Of a DNA stretch of 64,000 nt, positions 34,597-45,944 are shown in pieces. The notes beneath the pieces were generated by a model, which was not told the DNA's origin, ran no database searches, and worked only from the letters and a program-made list of their open reading frames with translations. The DNA is from Galeruca laticollis (taxonomy: Eukaryota; Arthropoda; Insecta; Coleoptera; Chrysomelidae), in contig OY998180.1 of assembly GCA_963921935.1 (NCBI GenBank), forward strand, positions 75,741,262 through 75,805,261. The letters run 5' to 3'. Position 1 is the stretch's first letter. The number at the start of each line of letters is the position of its first letter. A program made the translations under genes and the position numbers.

Positions 34597-34900
34597 AAAA
34601 TTTTATCTGAATAAATTTCAGTCAATAAATTGAGAATTATTTGGAAGAATGTTTCTTTGTAAGTATCAATTGAAAATAGAAAAAGGTGGATAAATTCAAT
34701 ATACGACATGGTATTTTACGTGATTTCAAAAATTTCTGTTATTTAAATTTGATTAGGTAATTTAATTGTTTATTAAATGGAAATTTTATTCTTTCTAGAG
34801 TACTTGAGACGTTTTACTGACATCCGTAGATGGAAATTTAGGTAGTATTTCAATTATTTTTGTAGTCTAATCTTTTAATTCGTTCTATTGTTCATTTACT
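34593..34900 (-). repeat. Inverted repeat X, right copy
   Basis: Complement of 33270-33598; see that entry. Together with the palindrome it makes the whole 33270-34900 region an interrupted inverted duplication. Confidence 0.75.
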
Positions 34901-35001
34901 GATTCGTTTTTTCTACACTATCTTCAAAAAATATTTTCTTCAATTTTTCGACTATTGTTTAAGCCAACCAGGTAAAGTGTGGCCAGTCTTTTTTTGGTAA
35001 C

Positions 35002-35012
<11 letters not shown>

Positions 35013-35033
<21 letters not shown>

Positions 35034-35048
35034 TATCTATATATAATA

Positions 35049-35091
<43 letters not shown>

Positions 35092-35093
35092 AT
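35013..35093. repeat. (TA)n tract
   Basis: Borders copy B of the 1.5-kb repeat. Interrupted by ctatata units. Confidence 0.9.
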
Positions 35094-36632
35094 ATATTCA
35101 AGCCTCTATGATGAATTTTAATTATTTAATTTTAATGTAAACCTTCCTGTAAAGATAAATGTCAATTCACCTCACGCGTTGATGTATATTGTCGCAGCGA
35201 CAATTCTTGTACATACAACTTAAAACCTTATGTAAGAAATTTCTACTTTGACAGTAGTTGTCAAAAATATGCCCGGCTCTAATAAATATTAATTTAGTAT
35301 TTCTAGAAAGGAGTTGATATGTGTAATCGACCTATTACTCTTCTCTCAGGGTGGGATCAAACTGTTAAAAAAATTAATTATTCTAAATTTGTTTAAATTT
35401 TTACGTATCTCCAAATTATCTGTTTCACTATTGGTCATAACCTATAGTAACTGTATGTTTAATATTATAAAAGGCACTTTAAATCTCTGATAACGTTTCC
35501 AATATTTCTGTCACTGAAAATTACCAACTGTCACTGATTTGATAGATAGTTTTATTTAATGAAAAATGTTCAATTTTCTGATATAATGTTATAAAAAGAC
35601 TATAGTGAGTAGGAATGCAAAATTCTATATTATACTACTAGATTCAAATACAAATTAACAAATTAATATTCCCAAAATTATCACAACGAAACAACAGTCG
35701 TAATTTCTACGAAACTTAAAATTACTACAACCTATATGCTATAAATTAACCTAATGAAAAACGTTTAATAAAAGTTCCAATTGTCGATCTAAATCTTGAT
35801 ATGGATAAATGTCAAAAAACAATCTTCACTCAAATTTTTCCAGTTCAAAACTTTTCTTCTCTTTTGTGAATTTCCTTATATGATTTATTAATTTTGTTTG
35901 CAATCAAAAATCTAATAGATGCATCTATGTCAAATTTAATTCAAAACTAGGCCTTATTATTTCTCGAGAAATTATTGTGAAGAAACTGGATCAGACTCAC
36001 CAACTAATAACTGGACAACTCGTACAATTCTATTTTATCTTACAATTCAGGAAACTTTCTAAATTTTATTTAGAAATCTGGATTACATTCACTACACACG
36101 ATGCAATTCTTATTCGAATTATGCACGCACTGGCTTAATAATGAAATGGCTTTTGAATCTGGTTGTATAAATATACAACTTCTACTATCTACCAAAAATT
36201 GTGACAACTCTAATTACGATGTTGCCTCTTCGGGATTTCCAACACAACTAACAAAACTTTCTTCAAATAAATAAATCTCCTCTCCTTTGGTTACGAAAAA
36301 TTCCTTTTTTTTTTAAAATACTAATTTATGTTTCCCTATAACCAAGAGAGGTTTGAATTCTTTTATTATCATTGTAATTCTGATAGCAGAGACATCTGTA
36401 TTTAAAAATTTCAAATATATTCTCCAAAATGTAATATAATCTGACTATCATTAAATATATTCTACATAAACGTCATCCGAAAATTAAAATGTCACATTTG
36501 ATTTTTATACCGAATCTTTCAAAATCATTGATTATACCTATAATACAGTGTATATCGAAAATATTGCATATACATATAAATAGTTTCCTTAGTTTAATGT
36601 GTCTTTTACATTTTAAATCGAGGAACTGTGTT

Positions 36633-36637
<5 letters not shown>
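35094..36637 (-). repeat. Uncharacterised 1.5-kb dispersed repeat, copy B
   Basis: Complement-strand relative of 9919-11450; shared blocks are listed there. No frame longer than about 70 codons. Flanked by (TA)n on both sides, as copy A is. Confidence 0.65.
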
Positions 36638-36692
<55 letters not shown>

Positions 36693-36699
36693 TATATAC

Positions 36700-36733
<34 letters not shown>
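36638..36733. repeat. (TA)n tract between copy B and the left PLE
   Basis: It directly follows the 3' end of the minus-strand PLE (gatataattctaaatat in its own orientation). Confidence 0.95.
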
Positions 36734-36737
<4 letters not shown>

Positions 36738-37019
36738 TTAGAATTATATCTTCTTGGGTTCAAAGGTTGTGGAATGAAACATATATATTAGTTAAAATAT
36801 ATTTTCGAATAAAGACTTATCAAACTTGACGTTTCGCTCTTATTTTAGGAGCATTTTCAAAAGAATATGTATAAATATTAAAATTGAATTACATAAAATA
36901 CAGTTATTGTAAAAATTATTTTGAAAAAGTCAATAAAATGTCATGAAGTGTCAATAGTAATAGAATACCTACCTTAGATATTTACGCAACGATATTATGT
37001 TTGGAGTGATGAAAATAAA

Positions 37020-38679
37020 TTAATTAATTAATTTGTAATAAATTTGACTCAAGTTTTTTATGTCTTGTTTGTCATTTACTGATAATTTATCTTGTTTTAT
37101 ATATATCATTTCTTTGATTTTGAGTTTTTGATAATTTGTGTCTTGTGTTAAAATTTTTGTGTTTTTGAAATCGAACTCATGATTTTCGTTATGTTCATGT
37201 TTGTGTAGCGCTGTGGATGCATTTTTAGTGTATTTATGGCCGTTTATTCGGCTTTCTAGATATTGTGTAGTCATTCCTACATAATTTTTTGAACAGTTTA
37301 AGCATGGTATGGAGTATATAACATTTGATTTCTTATTATTTTTAGTTTTGCTTTTTAATTTAGTAAATAGTGATGATAGTGTATTATTTGGTTTATGGCA
37401 TATTTTGATATTATGTTTAGATAATATATATTTTAGTTTTTCTGATAATTGATTCGTATAAGGTAGAGCTATATATATATTTTTTTCGTGGTTCAAAGTT
37501 GTTAGTGAATTTGGTTTTATATTGTTGTTGTAGTATTTGTACGTACGTTGTTGAATAATTTTATTTATTTGATTTGAAGGATAGTGATTATTTTCTAAAA
37601 CAATCTTAAGTTTTTCAATTATTTCAGGACGATATTTAGGTGAAGTTAGTTTTATAGCTCTATCTATCAATCCTATAATAACACTATTTTTTTGTATTTT
37701 TGGATGGCATGAATTATAATTTAGATATCGTCCTGACCAAGTTTCTTTTGTATATAATTTAGTTTCAATTTTATTATCATTGGTTTTCATTAGTGTCATA
37801 TCTAGAAAATTTATATTATTGTTTTTTTCAATTTCTATGGTAAATTGTATTTTAGAGTTAAAAGAATTAAAAATATTGAGGAATTCATTACATTTGTCTT
37901 CTGGAATAGCAGCTAAACAGTCGTCAACATAGCGTTTGAAGAATAATATATCAAATTTTATATGTTCTAATACTTTCTCTTCTACATATTCCATTACAAT
38001 TTGTGCTAAACTAGAGGAAATTGGAGATCCCATTGTACAACCATTTAGTTGTTGAAAGAAAGTATCATTATATTGAAAATAATTATTGGTTTGAATAAGC
38101 ATAATACCTTCTATAAATTCATCATAGGTAAGTGATGTGTGTTGTTTTATTTCATTCCATTTTTCTTTTAAAACATGTTTTATTAAGTCATTTGGGATAT
38201 TTGTGTACATTGAGATAACATCTAAGGATATGATTTTATAATTATTAGGAATATGTATTGTATCTAAAAATTCTTTCAGCATAAATGAATCTTTTATATA
38301 AAAATTATTTTTAGTTAATTTTGATAAAATGTTTGTTAGATATTTAGATAGTTTGTAAAATGGTGATTGAATATATGATACTATTGGTCGCATTGGTAAA
38401 TTTTGTTTGTGTAATTTGGGTAGTCCATATATTTTTGGAGGTATTGCATTATGTGTTTGTAGTTTTTTAGCTTCGTTTGTATTAATGGAACCATTATTTA
38501 AAAGTTTTTTTATGAATGTATTGTTCTTGTTTTGAAATGAAGTGGTTTTGTCTGATTTTATTTTTTGATAAACATGTTTATCATTCAATAACTCTATCAT
38601 TTTATTATTATATTCATCTGTGTCCATTATTAATGTTTTATTACATTTATCTGGTTGTAAAATTGTAATTTGAGGATTA
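37020..38679 (-). CDS. Penelope-like RT with GIY-YIG endonuclease, left copy, 5'-truncated
   Basis: The enzyme copies PLE RNA and nicks the target. Met at 38627 opens a 535-residue frame, and codons upstream to ~38679 (NPQITILQPDKCNKTLI) also read in frame, so the Met is internal to a longer original protein. Seen in order: YGLPKLHKQNLPMRPIVS, LDVISMYTNIP (motif A Asp), GCTMGSPISSSLAQIVMEY, KRYVDDCLA (catalytic DD), then a linker and the GIY-YIG domain YSIPCLNCSKNYVGMT with RINGH. The end is SQIYYKLIN. The N-terminal ~200 residues usual for PLEs are missing. No stop or frame change is present in what remains, so the copy is young. Confidence 0.9.
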
Positions 38680-38687
38680 CATTTGAT

Positions 38688-40350
38688 TAATCCTCAAATT
38701 ACAATTTTACAACCAGATAAATGTAATAAAACATTAATAATGGACACAGATGAATATAATAATAAAATGATAGAGTTATTGAATGATAAACATGTTTATC
38801 AAAAAATAAAATCAGACAAAACCACTTCATTTCAAAACAAGAACAATACATTCATAAAAAAACTTTTAAATAATGGTTCCATTAATACAAACGAAGCTAA
38901 AAAACTACAAACACATAATGCAATACCTCCAAAAATATATGGACTACCCAAATTACACAAACAAAATTTACCAATGCGACCAATAGTATCATATATTCAA
39001 TCACCATTTTACAAACTATCTAAATATCTAACAAACATTTTATCAAAATTAACTAAAAATAATTTTTATATAAAAGATTCATTTATGCTGAAAGAATTTT
39101 TAGATACAATACATATTCCTAATAATTATAAAATCATATCCTTAGATGTTATCTCAATGTACACAAATATCCCAAATGACTTAATAAAACATGTTTTAAA
39201 AGAAAAATGGAATGAAATAAAACAACACACATCACTTACCTATGATGAATTTATAGAAGGTATTATGCTTATTCAAACCAATAATTATTTTCAATATAAT
39301 GATACTTTCTTTCAACAACTAAATGGTTGTACAATGGGATCTCCAATTTCCTCTAGTTTAGCACAAATTGTAATGGAATATGTAGAAGAGAAAGTATTAG
39401 AACATATAAAATTTGATATATTATTCTTCAAACGCTATGTTGACGACTGTTTAGCTGCTATTCCAGAAGACAAATGTAATGAATTCCTCAATATTTTTAA
39501 TTCTTTTAACTCTAAAATACAATTTACCATAGAAATTGAAAAAAACAATAATATAAATTTTCTAGATATGACACTAATGAAAACCAATGATAATAAAATT
39601 GAAACTAAATTATATACAAAAGAAACTTGGTCAGGACGATATCTAAATTATAATTCATGCCATCCAAAAATACAAAAAAATAGTGTTATTATAGGATTGA
39701 TAGATAGAGCTATAAAACTAACTTCACCTAAATATCGTCCTGAAATAATTAAAAAACTTAAGATTGTTTTAGAAAATAATCACTATCCTTCAAATCAAAT
39801 AAATAAAATTATTCAACAACGTACGTACAAATACTACAACAACAATATAAAACCAAATTCACTAACAACTTTGAACCACGAAAAAAATATATATATAGCT
39901 CTACCTTATACGCATCAATTATCAGAAAAACTAAAATATATATTATCTAAACATAATATCAAAATATGCCATAAACCAAATAATACACTATCATCACTAT
40001 TTACTAAATTAAAAAGCAAAACTAAAAATAATAAGAAATCAAATGTTATATACTCCATACCATGCTTAAACTGTTCAAAAAATTATGTAGGAATGACTAC
40101 ACAATATCTAGAAAGCCGAATAAACGGCCATAAATACACTAAAAATGCATCCACAGCGCTACACAAACATGAACATAACGAAAATCATGAGTTCGATTTC
40201 AAAAACACAAAAAAAATTTTAACACAAGACACAAATTATCAAAAACTCAAAATCAAAGAAATGATATATATAAAACAAGATAAATTATCAGTAAATGACA
40301 AACAAGACATAAAAAACTTGAGTCAAATTTATTACAAATTAATTAATTAA
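38688..40350 (+). CDS. Penelope-like RT with GIY-YIG endonuclease, right copy, 5'-truncated
   Basis: Mirror image of the left copy. An apparent ATG at 38683 lies in the palindrome spacer and gives a 555-residue frame, which is fortuitous; the retained PLE sequence starts at the truncation point. All RT motifs (LDVISMYTNIP, GCTMGSP, RYVDDC) and the GIY-YIG block (NYVGMT, RINGH) are the same as in the left copy. Differences: Lys for Glu in IIKKLK, His for Asn in YTHQLSEKL, and one extra Lys codon in NTKKILTQ. No breaks. Without the N-terminal part it is unlikely to move by itself. Confidence 0.9.
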
Positions 40351-40504
40351 TTTATTTTCATCACTCCAAACATAATATCGTTGCGTAAATATCTAAGGTA
40401 GGTATTCTATTACTATTGACACTTCATGACATTTTATTGACTTTTTCAAAATAATTTTTACAATAACTGTATTTTATGTAATTCAATTTTAATATTTATA
40501 CATA

Positions 40505-40560
40505 TTCTTTTGAAAATGCTCCTAAAATAAGAGCGAAACGTCAAGTTTGATAAGTCTTTA
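40505..40560 (+). ncRNA. Hammerhead-like 3' motif of the PLE (mirrored at 36815-36865)
   Basis: gctc (40518-40521), a loop, gagc (40531-40534) and GAAAC form the helix II plus GAAA part of a hammerhead. The expected CTGATGA box is replaced by ttgaaaa. Such motifs are known in PLE terminal repeats. This copy looks degenerate, so catalysis is doubtful. Confidence 0.35.
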
Positions 40561-40663
40561 TTCGAAAATATATTTTAACTAATATATATGTTTCATTCCA
40601 CAACCTTTGAACCCAAGAAGATATAATTCTAAATATTATCGGAAGGTTGAAGAACCTAAGTGA

Positions 40664-40664
<1 letters not shown>

Positions 40665-40720
<56 letters not shown>
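40665..40720. repeat. (TA)n tract
   Basis: Between the right PLE and repeat R. Confidence 0.95.
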
Positions 40721-40723
<3 letters not shown>

Positions 40724-41163
40724 AACAACGAATAGATTAGTGGGTATTGCACGCAAATAGAAGAAGGGGCTACTGAAAAGAGTGGTAACCACAGACATGC
40801 ATGTTTCTGGCTCATTAGCTGTCATCGGTACGGTACAACCAAGAAAAGATGTGAAACATGGGAGCGAAGGTGTTGAATGAAACATGAGAAAATATAACAG
40901 AATTCAGCAGGATAGTCAAACACAACATTTGTAATATTAGAAGATCTCGAATATTGGAGACAACAACCAACATAGACACGGAGGTGCATATAAAACTCCC
41001 GTCTGAAACTTCCGACCCAGATTAATGAAATAACAAGAAGATGTACGAATAGTGCGTGACATATGAACAATAAACAATGAATAGATCAGTGGGCACGCAA
41101 ATAGAAGAAGGGGCTACTGAAAAGAGTGGTAACCGCAGACATGCATGTTTCTGGCTCATTAGC
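40724..41163 (+). repeat. Repeat R: direct duplication with 344-bp period
   Basis: 40724-40815 and 41068-41163 share aataaacaa-gaatagat-agtggg, gcacgcaaatagaagaaggg, gctactgaaaagagtggtaacc and catgcatgtttctggctcat. The 250 bases between them are unassigned. A third copy lies inverted at 42219-42300. Confidence 0.8.
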
Positions 41164-41718
41164 TAATGGCCCTTCGACAAATACATGGTCATTTTCATTG
41201 CTCCAATATCTGCAATTATGTTTGTTGACCAAACCATTTAAATAAAAAGTACATTCATCAGTGAAGCAGATATTTTTTAAAAATTCGTTATTGTTATTAA
41301 TAATTGTAGTCATTTGTTCACAAAACTCAATTCTTCTGTCAAAATCGTCTCCACTTAACTCTTGACATACTTTCATTTTATAGGGATGGAATTTATTAAT
41401 TTTCGTAATTTTGTGGACAGAGCCTAAAGAAATTCTAGTTGCAGCAGAAATTGTACGTAACGAAGTATTGGGATTCATACCAAAATAACCTATCACTTCA
41501 ATTTGTGTGGCTTCATTCAAAACTCTTGGCTTATCATGTTTTAAATTTGCAACAGATCCTGTTTGAGTAAATATGGCGATTAGATTTAGGACATACCTAT
41601 GAGAGGTGTTCTTATCTGGGTGCCTTTCGTTAAATATTGCAGCAGTTCGTCGAGCATATTGGTTTTCGGCGCCGTAAATTAACACTATTTCAACTTTTTC
41701 AGCTAAAGTGTAAACCAT
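41164..41718 (-). pseudogene. Tc1/mariner-type transposase, N-terminal part
   Basis: ATG 41718 opens MVYTLAEKVEIVLIYGAENQ, a DUF4817-type helix-turn-helix, then RRTAAIFNERHPDK and FTQTGSVANLKHDKPR. Next come NKFHPYKMKVCQELSGDDFD and ICFTDECTFYLNG, which holds the first catalytic Asp (TDE intact). CRYWSNENDHVFVEG is the last native block, after which the frame runs into repeat R (ending at 41086). The remaining catalytic residues are gone. It is a different subfamily from the transposase at 8136-9273: they share the fold and the cagggtgt end, but the sequence is clearly distinct. Confidence 0.8.
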
Positions 41719-42173
41719 TTCTAATAAATTGCTTTTTCACACAACTGGTAAGTATGGTAAACAATTCAATTGGTATCATGTCTTTTATTTTTTCTATCAA
41801 AAACATTTTTTTTTGCATTTTTTTATACAAAAAAGTTGAAAGGAATAACAAAACAAACAATTGCAGTTTTTATTTTAATGGTACGGAGTAGCAAACAGAT
41901 TTTCCTAAATATTTCGAGAACGAATCGATCAATTAAAAAAACAAAAGCCGACGTGTAGAGATCAAAGAGACCTTTAAAATGAGGTATAACTCGATACCCC
42001 TTCCCAATTAACATTTTGAAGTTGACAACTCCCCTGGCGGGGGGTGAAAGGGGGCGCGTTGCCTTTATGATAAAAAGTTGTCCCCTTCGATATATTTGTT
42101 GACGTGTCCCAGGATTTTTTTTAAATACATCCATTTCGAGAAAATTAGGGTAGGAAGTCCTGAAATGAACACC

Positions 42174-42178
<5 letters not shown>
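41164..42178 (-). mobile_element. Truncated Tc1/mariner-type transposon
   Basis: The right end is acaccctgta at 42169-42178, followed by (TA)n; in its own orientation it starts tacagggtgttcatttcagg. Leftward come a 5' region of ~450 bp and the transposase (41718 down). At 41163 the transposase stops abruptly against repeat R, so the 3' half and the other end are lost. Confidence 0.75.

Positions 42179-42222
<44 letters not shown>
42173..42222. repeat. (TA)n tract
   Basis: Between the truncated transposon end and the inverted copy of repeat R. Confidence 0.95.
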
Positions 42223-42226
<4 letters not shown>

Positions 42227-42300
42227 CTAGAAACATACATGTCCGCGGTTACCACTCTGTTTCAGTAGCCCTTTATTTTGCGTGAATTACCCATGAATCT
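42219..42300 (-). repeat. Repeat R, inverted third copy
   Basis: The complement reads gggctactga, gagtggtaaccgcgg, acatgtatgtttctagctca, then (TA)n; compare 41068-41163. Confidence 0.75.
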
Positions 42301-42302
42301 CT

Positions 42303-42349
42303 TAGTTGTTGTTGTTAACATATCACGCGATATTCCTACATCTTCTTTG

Positions 42350-42350
<1 letters not shown>
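42303..42350 (+). repeat. 48-bp module shared with 26839-26886
   Basis: Same sequence and same junction to a (TA)n tract as at 26839. Confidence 0.65.
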
Positions 42351-42399
<49 letters not shown>

Positions 42400-42410
42400 A
42401 TATATATACT
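42351..42410. repeat. (TA)n with a (TG)n patch
   Basis: TA dinucleotides with tgtgtgtgtg near 42389. Confidence 0.95.
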
Positions 42411-42562
42411 TTTTCTATGCTGTCAATAACATAGATAACCTTTATATACGGGTATATAGTCATCTCAATATTAAAATTTTAGTACATCTGCGTGGTTGTG
42501 GTCAAAACTAACAGAACCACCAAAATTTAAAATCCCACATGAAAATTTTAAGGTTAATATAA

Positions 42563-42775
42563 TTTTAGCGTTCTCAAAATTATCGTATACAATACAACAT
42601 ACTTGTTCATTAAATGGAGAATAATCAAATGCAAATTTTTTTATTAAGAGAAAGAGTTAATATTTTTCTTTCTTATTCATTTAAACATAACAATACAACT
42701 TAATTAAACATTTCAGAGAAAGCATACATTCAACACTTGTTTGTTTAGCATCGATTTATTTTGAGAACGCTAAAA
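42563..42775. mobile_element. MITE, 213 bp, 18-bp perfect terminal inverted repeats
   Basis: ttttagcgttctcaaaat (42563-42580) and its exact complement (42758-42775) bound an AT-rich non-coding core. If TA is the target the true ends are one or two bases inside. No related transposase is visible in the window. Confidence 0.6.
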
Positions 42776-43488
42776 CAGCAAAAACTACATGCTCCTATAT
42801 AGCGTGCCACTTGAATAAAAACGCACATATGTTTAAAATATTAAGTACGAATGAAACACGCCAAATTCTTAATATAGAGCGCCTACAGCATTCAGGCCCT
42901 TTTCTGAAGGTCGTCCACCAAATCATCCTACTTTTCAACTTCTAAATATAGATCAGTAAATCGGTTTTGACTCTTTTATTCTAAAATACTAGATGCTGCC
43001 TACTATCAACTGCTGGTTATTTTCTTTTCACAGAAAAAATATATGGTGTACAGGCATTCGTGATAGGAGACATTTAGCAGAAAGAATTAAATAACACAGT
43101 TTTGTGAATGGTCATGTGAATGCATGTGTTGTGTATGAACTTTGGTAAAAAATGATGATATTGATAAGGAACCTGAAGATGAAATGAATAAAGAACAAGC
43201 TTTTTGGAAAATGGTTCTTTGAAGATTATTCAATGTCATACTTACCATAGCAAAGAATTATTTGAGGGAAGTTAAGTGAGGAAGGGCACCTTGAAAAGTT
43301 CCTGTCTGTTGTTCAACTTGATAATAATAATATTTATTGAATAAAGATAGATACGACAATACATAAAAAGATACATCAATACATAGAAAATAATTACACT
43401 AAATGGAATAAACAGTTTAGGTCACTGAAGTAGTTATTTGAACTACTTGTATTGTGACCGGAAAACATGAACAAATACGTTTTTTGTC
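42776..43488. other. Unassigned AT-rich DNA
   Basis: Short plus-strand frames only. It forms the left flank of the large LTR element. Confidence 0.4.
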
Positions 43489-43492
43489 AAAT
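43489..43492. repeat. Target-site duplication AAAT, left
   Basis: aaat directly left of the LTR start TGTGACG; the same four bases follow the other LTR at 56912-56915. Confidence 0.75.
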
Positions 43493-45927
43493 TGTGACGT
43501 GCTTTCTTTCTTCAAAAAGAATCACGGACGTCACTATGACACCCACGGCTTCGGTACTTCCTAGTTTTCCTCGGGCGCTAGATTTTTGGGGTGGTTTACT
43601 CCACCGAACTCTCGAAAAATACGGCGTCGAGAGTTACCAAGGTAGCCACAGATGGAGGTTCAGTAATTCCAGGGGTCTGTTGTTATGGACCTTTCCGGAT
43701 ATGTAGTGTGCAAACAGGCTTTAATTGCTTACCACTATCAAACAAATGAAACTACTCGCTACTGGAGAAATTATTACTTTTAATTCCACAAATAAAATTA
43801 ATTTCACATAAATGAGACATTGCAAAAATATCAAAATAAACTACTCGTTATTGGAGAAATTGTCAATTTTAATTCCACAAATAAAATTGAATTTTACATA
43901 AATGAGAAATTGCAAAGATGTCAAAATCTACTACTAAATATCTACGTTACTAATCAAACCAAAAGCGGACTCACACCAAGCAATAAATATTCTAGCTATT
44001 TTACAACGGAGGCGGAAAATAACGTGCAGAATTCTACTAGTACGTAGCAGGTGAAAACAGTACAAAGTTCCTAGTAATAATAAGTCAAAATGCACAGAGA
44101 AAGCGTTATGGTTGCACTAACAGAGCGTACTATATCGGTTCCTAGTATTTGTGTACCTTTTTAAATAAAGCGGAAGAAAATAATCAATTAACTAGTCTCG
44201 GCGGCTAGGTTAATCTCAATAGCCACCGGAATTTCTTAGCGATTTCACTAGATTCAACTAAACTAGGTTTTACTGATCAACACAATGGCCTATCGTACAA
44301 GATCAAATTCTCAGATAATGAAAACTACTAGCAGAATGCGAAAACCTCTCTTGGGTACCCCTGCTCAGCAGCGAATACTTCTGAGATTATTTCGTATCCC
44401 TTAAATTAAATCTGCCTTAGAGGCCTCTCGAATTGATCCCTGCTCAGCAGCGAATCCAGACGAGATTTTTCTACTCAGGTGCAAACGAACTAAATTTTCT
44501 TAACAGTACGACGGCCTACTCAGCGGGATTAAATACTCAGATAAACTAGACTTTAAATGTTCTAACTAAAGTTTTACTGGGAAAACAACAGCCTATTGTA
44601 CGTACTAAACTTTTCAGATAAAATAGATTGACAGTAGAATCCGAAAGCCTCTCCTTCGTATCCCTGCTCAGCAGCGAACACTCTCGAGATTATTTCGTAT
44701 CTCTTAAATCAAAACTGCCTTAGAGGCCTCTCGAATTGATCCCTGCTCAGCAGCGAATCCAGACGAGATTTTTCTAAGCAAATGCAAAAGAAACTAAATT
44801 TTACCAGTACAACGGCTTGTTGAGCGGGATTAAATATTCAGATGAAACAGACTCTATAGGTTATATCTATGATTTTACTAACAAACAACCGCCTATTGTA
44901 CGAAATCAAATTCTCAGATAATGACAACTACTAGCAGAATGCGAAAGCCTCTCTCGGGTATCCCTGCTCAGCAGCGAATACTTTTGAGATTATTTCGTAT
45001 CTCGTAAATTAAACTGCCTTAGAGGCCTCTCGAATTGATCCCTGCTCAGCAGCGAATCTAGACGAGATTTTTCTAAGCAAATGCAAAAGAAACTAAATTT
45101 TAACAGTACAACGGCTTGTTGAGCGGGGTTAAATATTCAGATGAAACAGACTCTATATGTTATATCTATGATTTTACTAACAAACAACCGCCTATTGTAC
45201 GAAATCAAATTCTCAGATAATGACAACTACTAGCAGAATGCGAAAGCCTCTCTCGGGTATCCCTGCTCAGCAGCGAATACTTTTGAGATTATTTCGTATC
45301 TCGTAAATTAAACTGCCTTAGAGGCCTCTCGAATTGATCCCTGCTCAGCAGCGAATCTAGACGAGATTTTTCTAAGTAAATGCAAAAGAAACTAAATTTT
45401 AACAGTACAACGGCTTGTTGAGCGGGATTAAATATTCAGATGAAAGTGACTCTATATGTTCTAACTTCGGAATTGTACACAAATACTATGAATTCAAACG
45501 TAAAAATAAAAGCGGCTAAGCGTTGGATGATAATAGCTATTTACAGAGAAAAGAAAAATGTATATCCACTTACCGGGTTCACAAAAAAAAAACCAGTCAC
45601 AGTATTCGGTGTAAACACAATTAAATTTTTAAGCAGGAACAGAAAGAAAAAGCCTCGTTTACCTGTATGCTACGTCCTTTTATTAAATTCTCCTACCCCA
45701 CTTACGAAGTCTCCTCCTTAAAATTTTGAAAATGCGCGTACATTAGCAGACTGGTTTAAGTGAACTTGACAAAAGGATATACCGGATGTCTCAAAAGCAG
45801 TACATTTATATAAAAATAAATATTCATAGGTAAATTTCGAAAGAGAGGCGATTTAATTATTAAATAAAATGAAATTTATACTGCATGGTTGCTGGAAATG
45901 GAAACATTAAAAAGTAACATCGTTACA
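43493..45927 (-). repeat. 3' LTR of the large gypsy element
   Basis: In element orientation it starts TGTAACGATGTTAC and ends GCACGTCACA. The length equals that of the other LTR. Internally it has four tandem units of ~300 bp (44274-45440). A plus-strand frame of 93 codons at 45440-45721 is antisense to the element and has no recognised domain. Confidence 0.95.
44274..45440 (-). repeat. ~300-bp tandem repeats inside the 3' LTR (four units)
   Basis: The marker cgaaa-cctctc recurs near 44339, 44641, 44941 and 45240, a spacing of 299-302 bp. Units 3 and 4 are almost identical, 1 and 2 more diverged. Each unit has ccctgctcagcagcgaa twice (44358, 44438, 44662, 44741, 44962, 45040, 45261, 45339). 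The same array is in the other LTR, about 10,984 bp further right. Confidence 0.9.
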
Positions 45928-45944
45928 TCCCCCTCTTTCTTCGG
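45928..45944 (-). other. Polypurine tract
   Basis: On the minus strand CCGAAGAAAGAGGGGGA abuts the 3' LTR start TGTAACG. This is the usual second-strand primer site. Confidence 0.9.

Larger units (their letters stand above)
36734..40636. mobile_element. Head-to-head inverted pair of 5'-truncated Penelope-like elements (3.9-kb palindrome)
   Basis: The left arm 36734-38679 and right arm 38688-40636 are complementary along their full length, around an 8-base spacer (catttgat, 38680-38687). In the proteins I find only two amino-acid changes and one extra Lys in the right copy. Both arms start at the same 5'-truncation point and run through the coding region to the same 3' end. The left 3' end meets a (TA)n tract; the right one has about 28 further bases before its own (TA)n. 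Confidence 0.95.

Noticed and set aside
38640..38720. Palindrome centre as a bidirectional promoter or replication origin
   Set aside because: It is explained by the inverted duplication of the PLE coding region; the paired sequence is codons of the protein.
44274..45440. Regular short repeats that could suggest a CRISPR array
   Set aside because: Units are ~300 bp, near-identical throughout, without unique spacers, and lie inside an LTR of a eukaryotic retroelement.
45440..45721. 93-codon plus-strand frame in both LTRs (second copy 56424-56705)
   Set aside because: It is antisense to the element, with no domain, and present twice only because LTRs are duplicated. I kept it as a remark rather than a gene.
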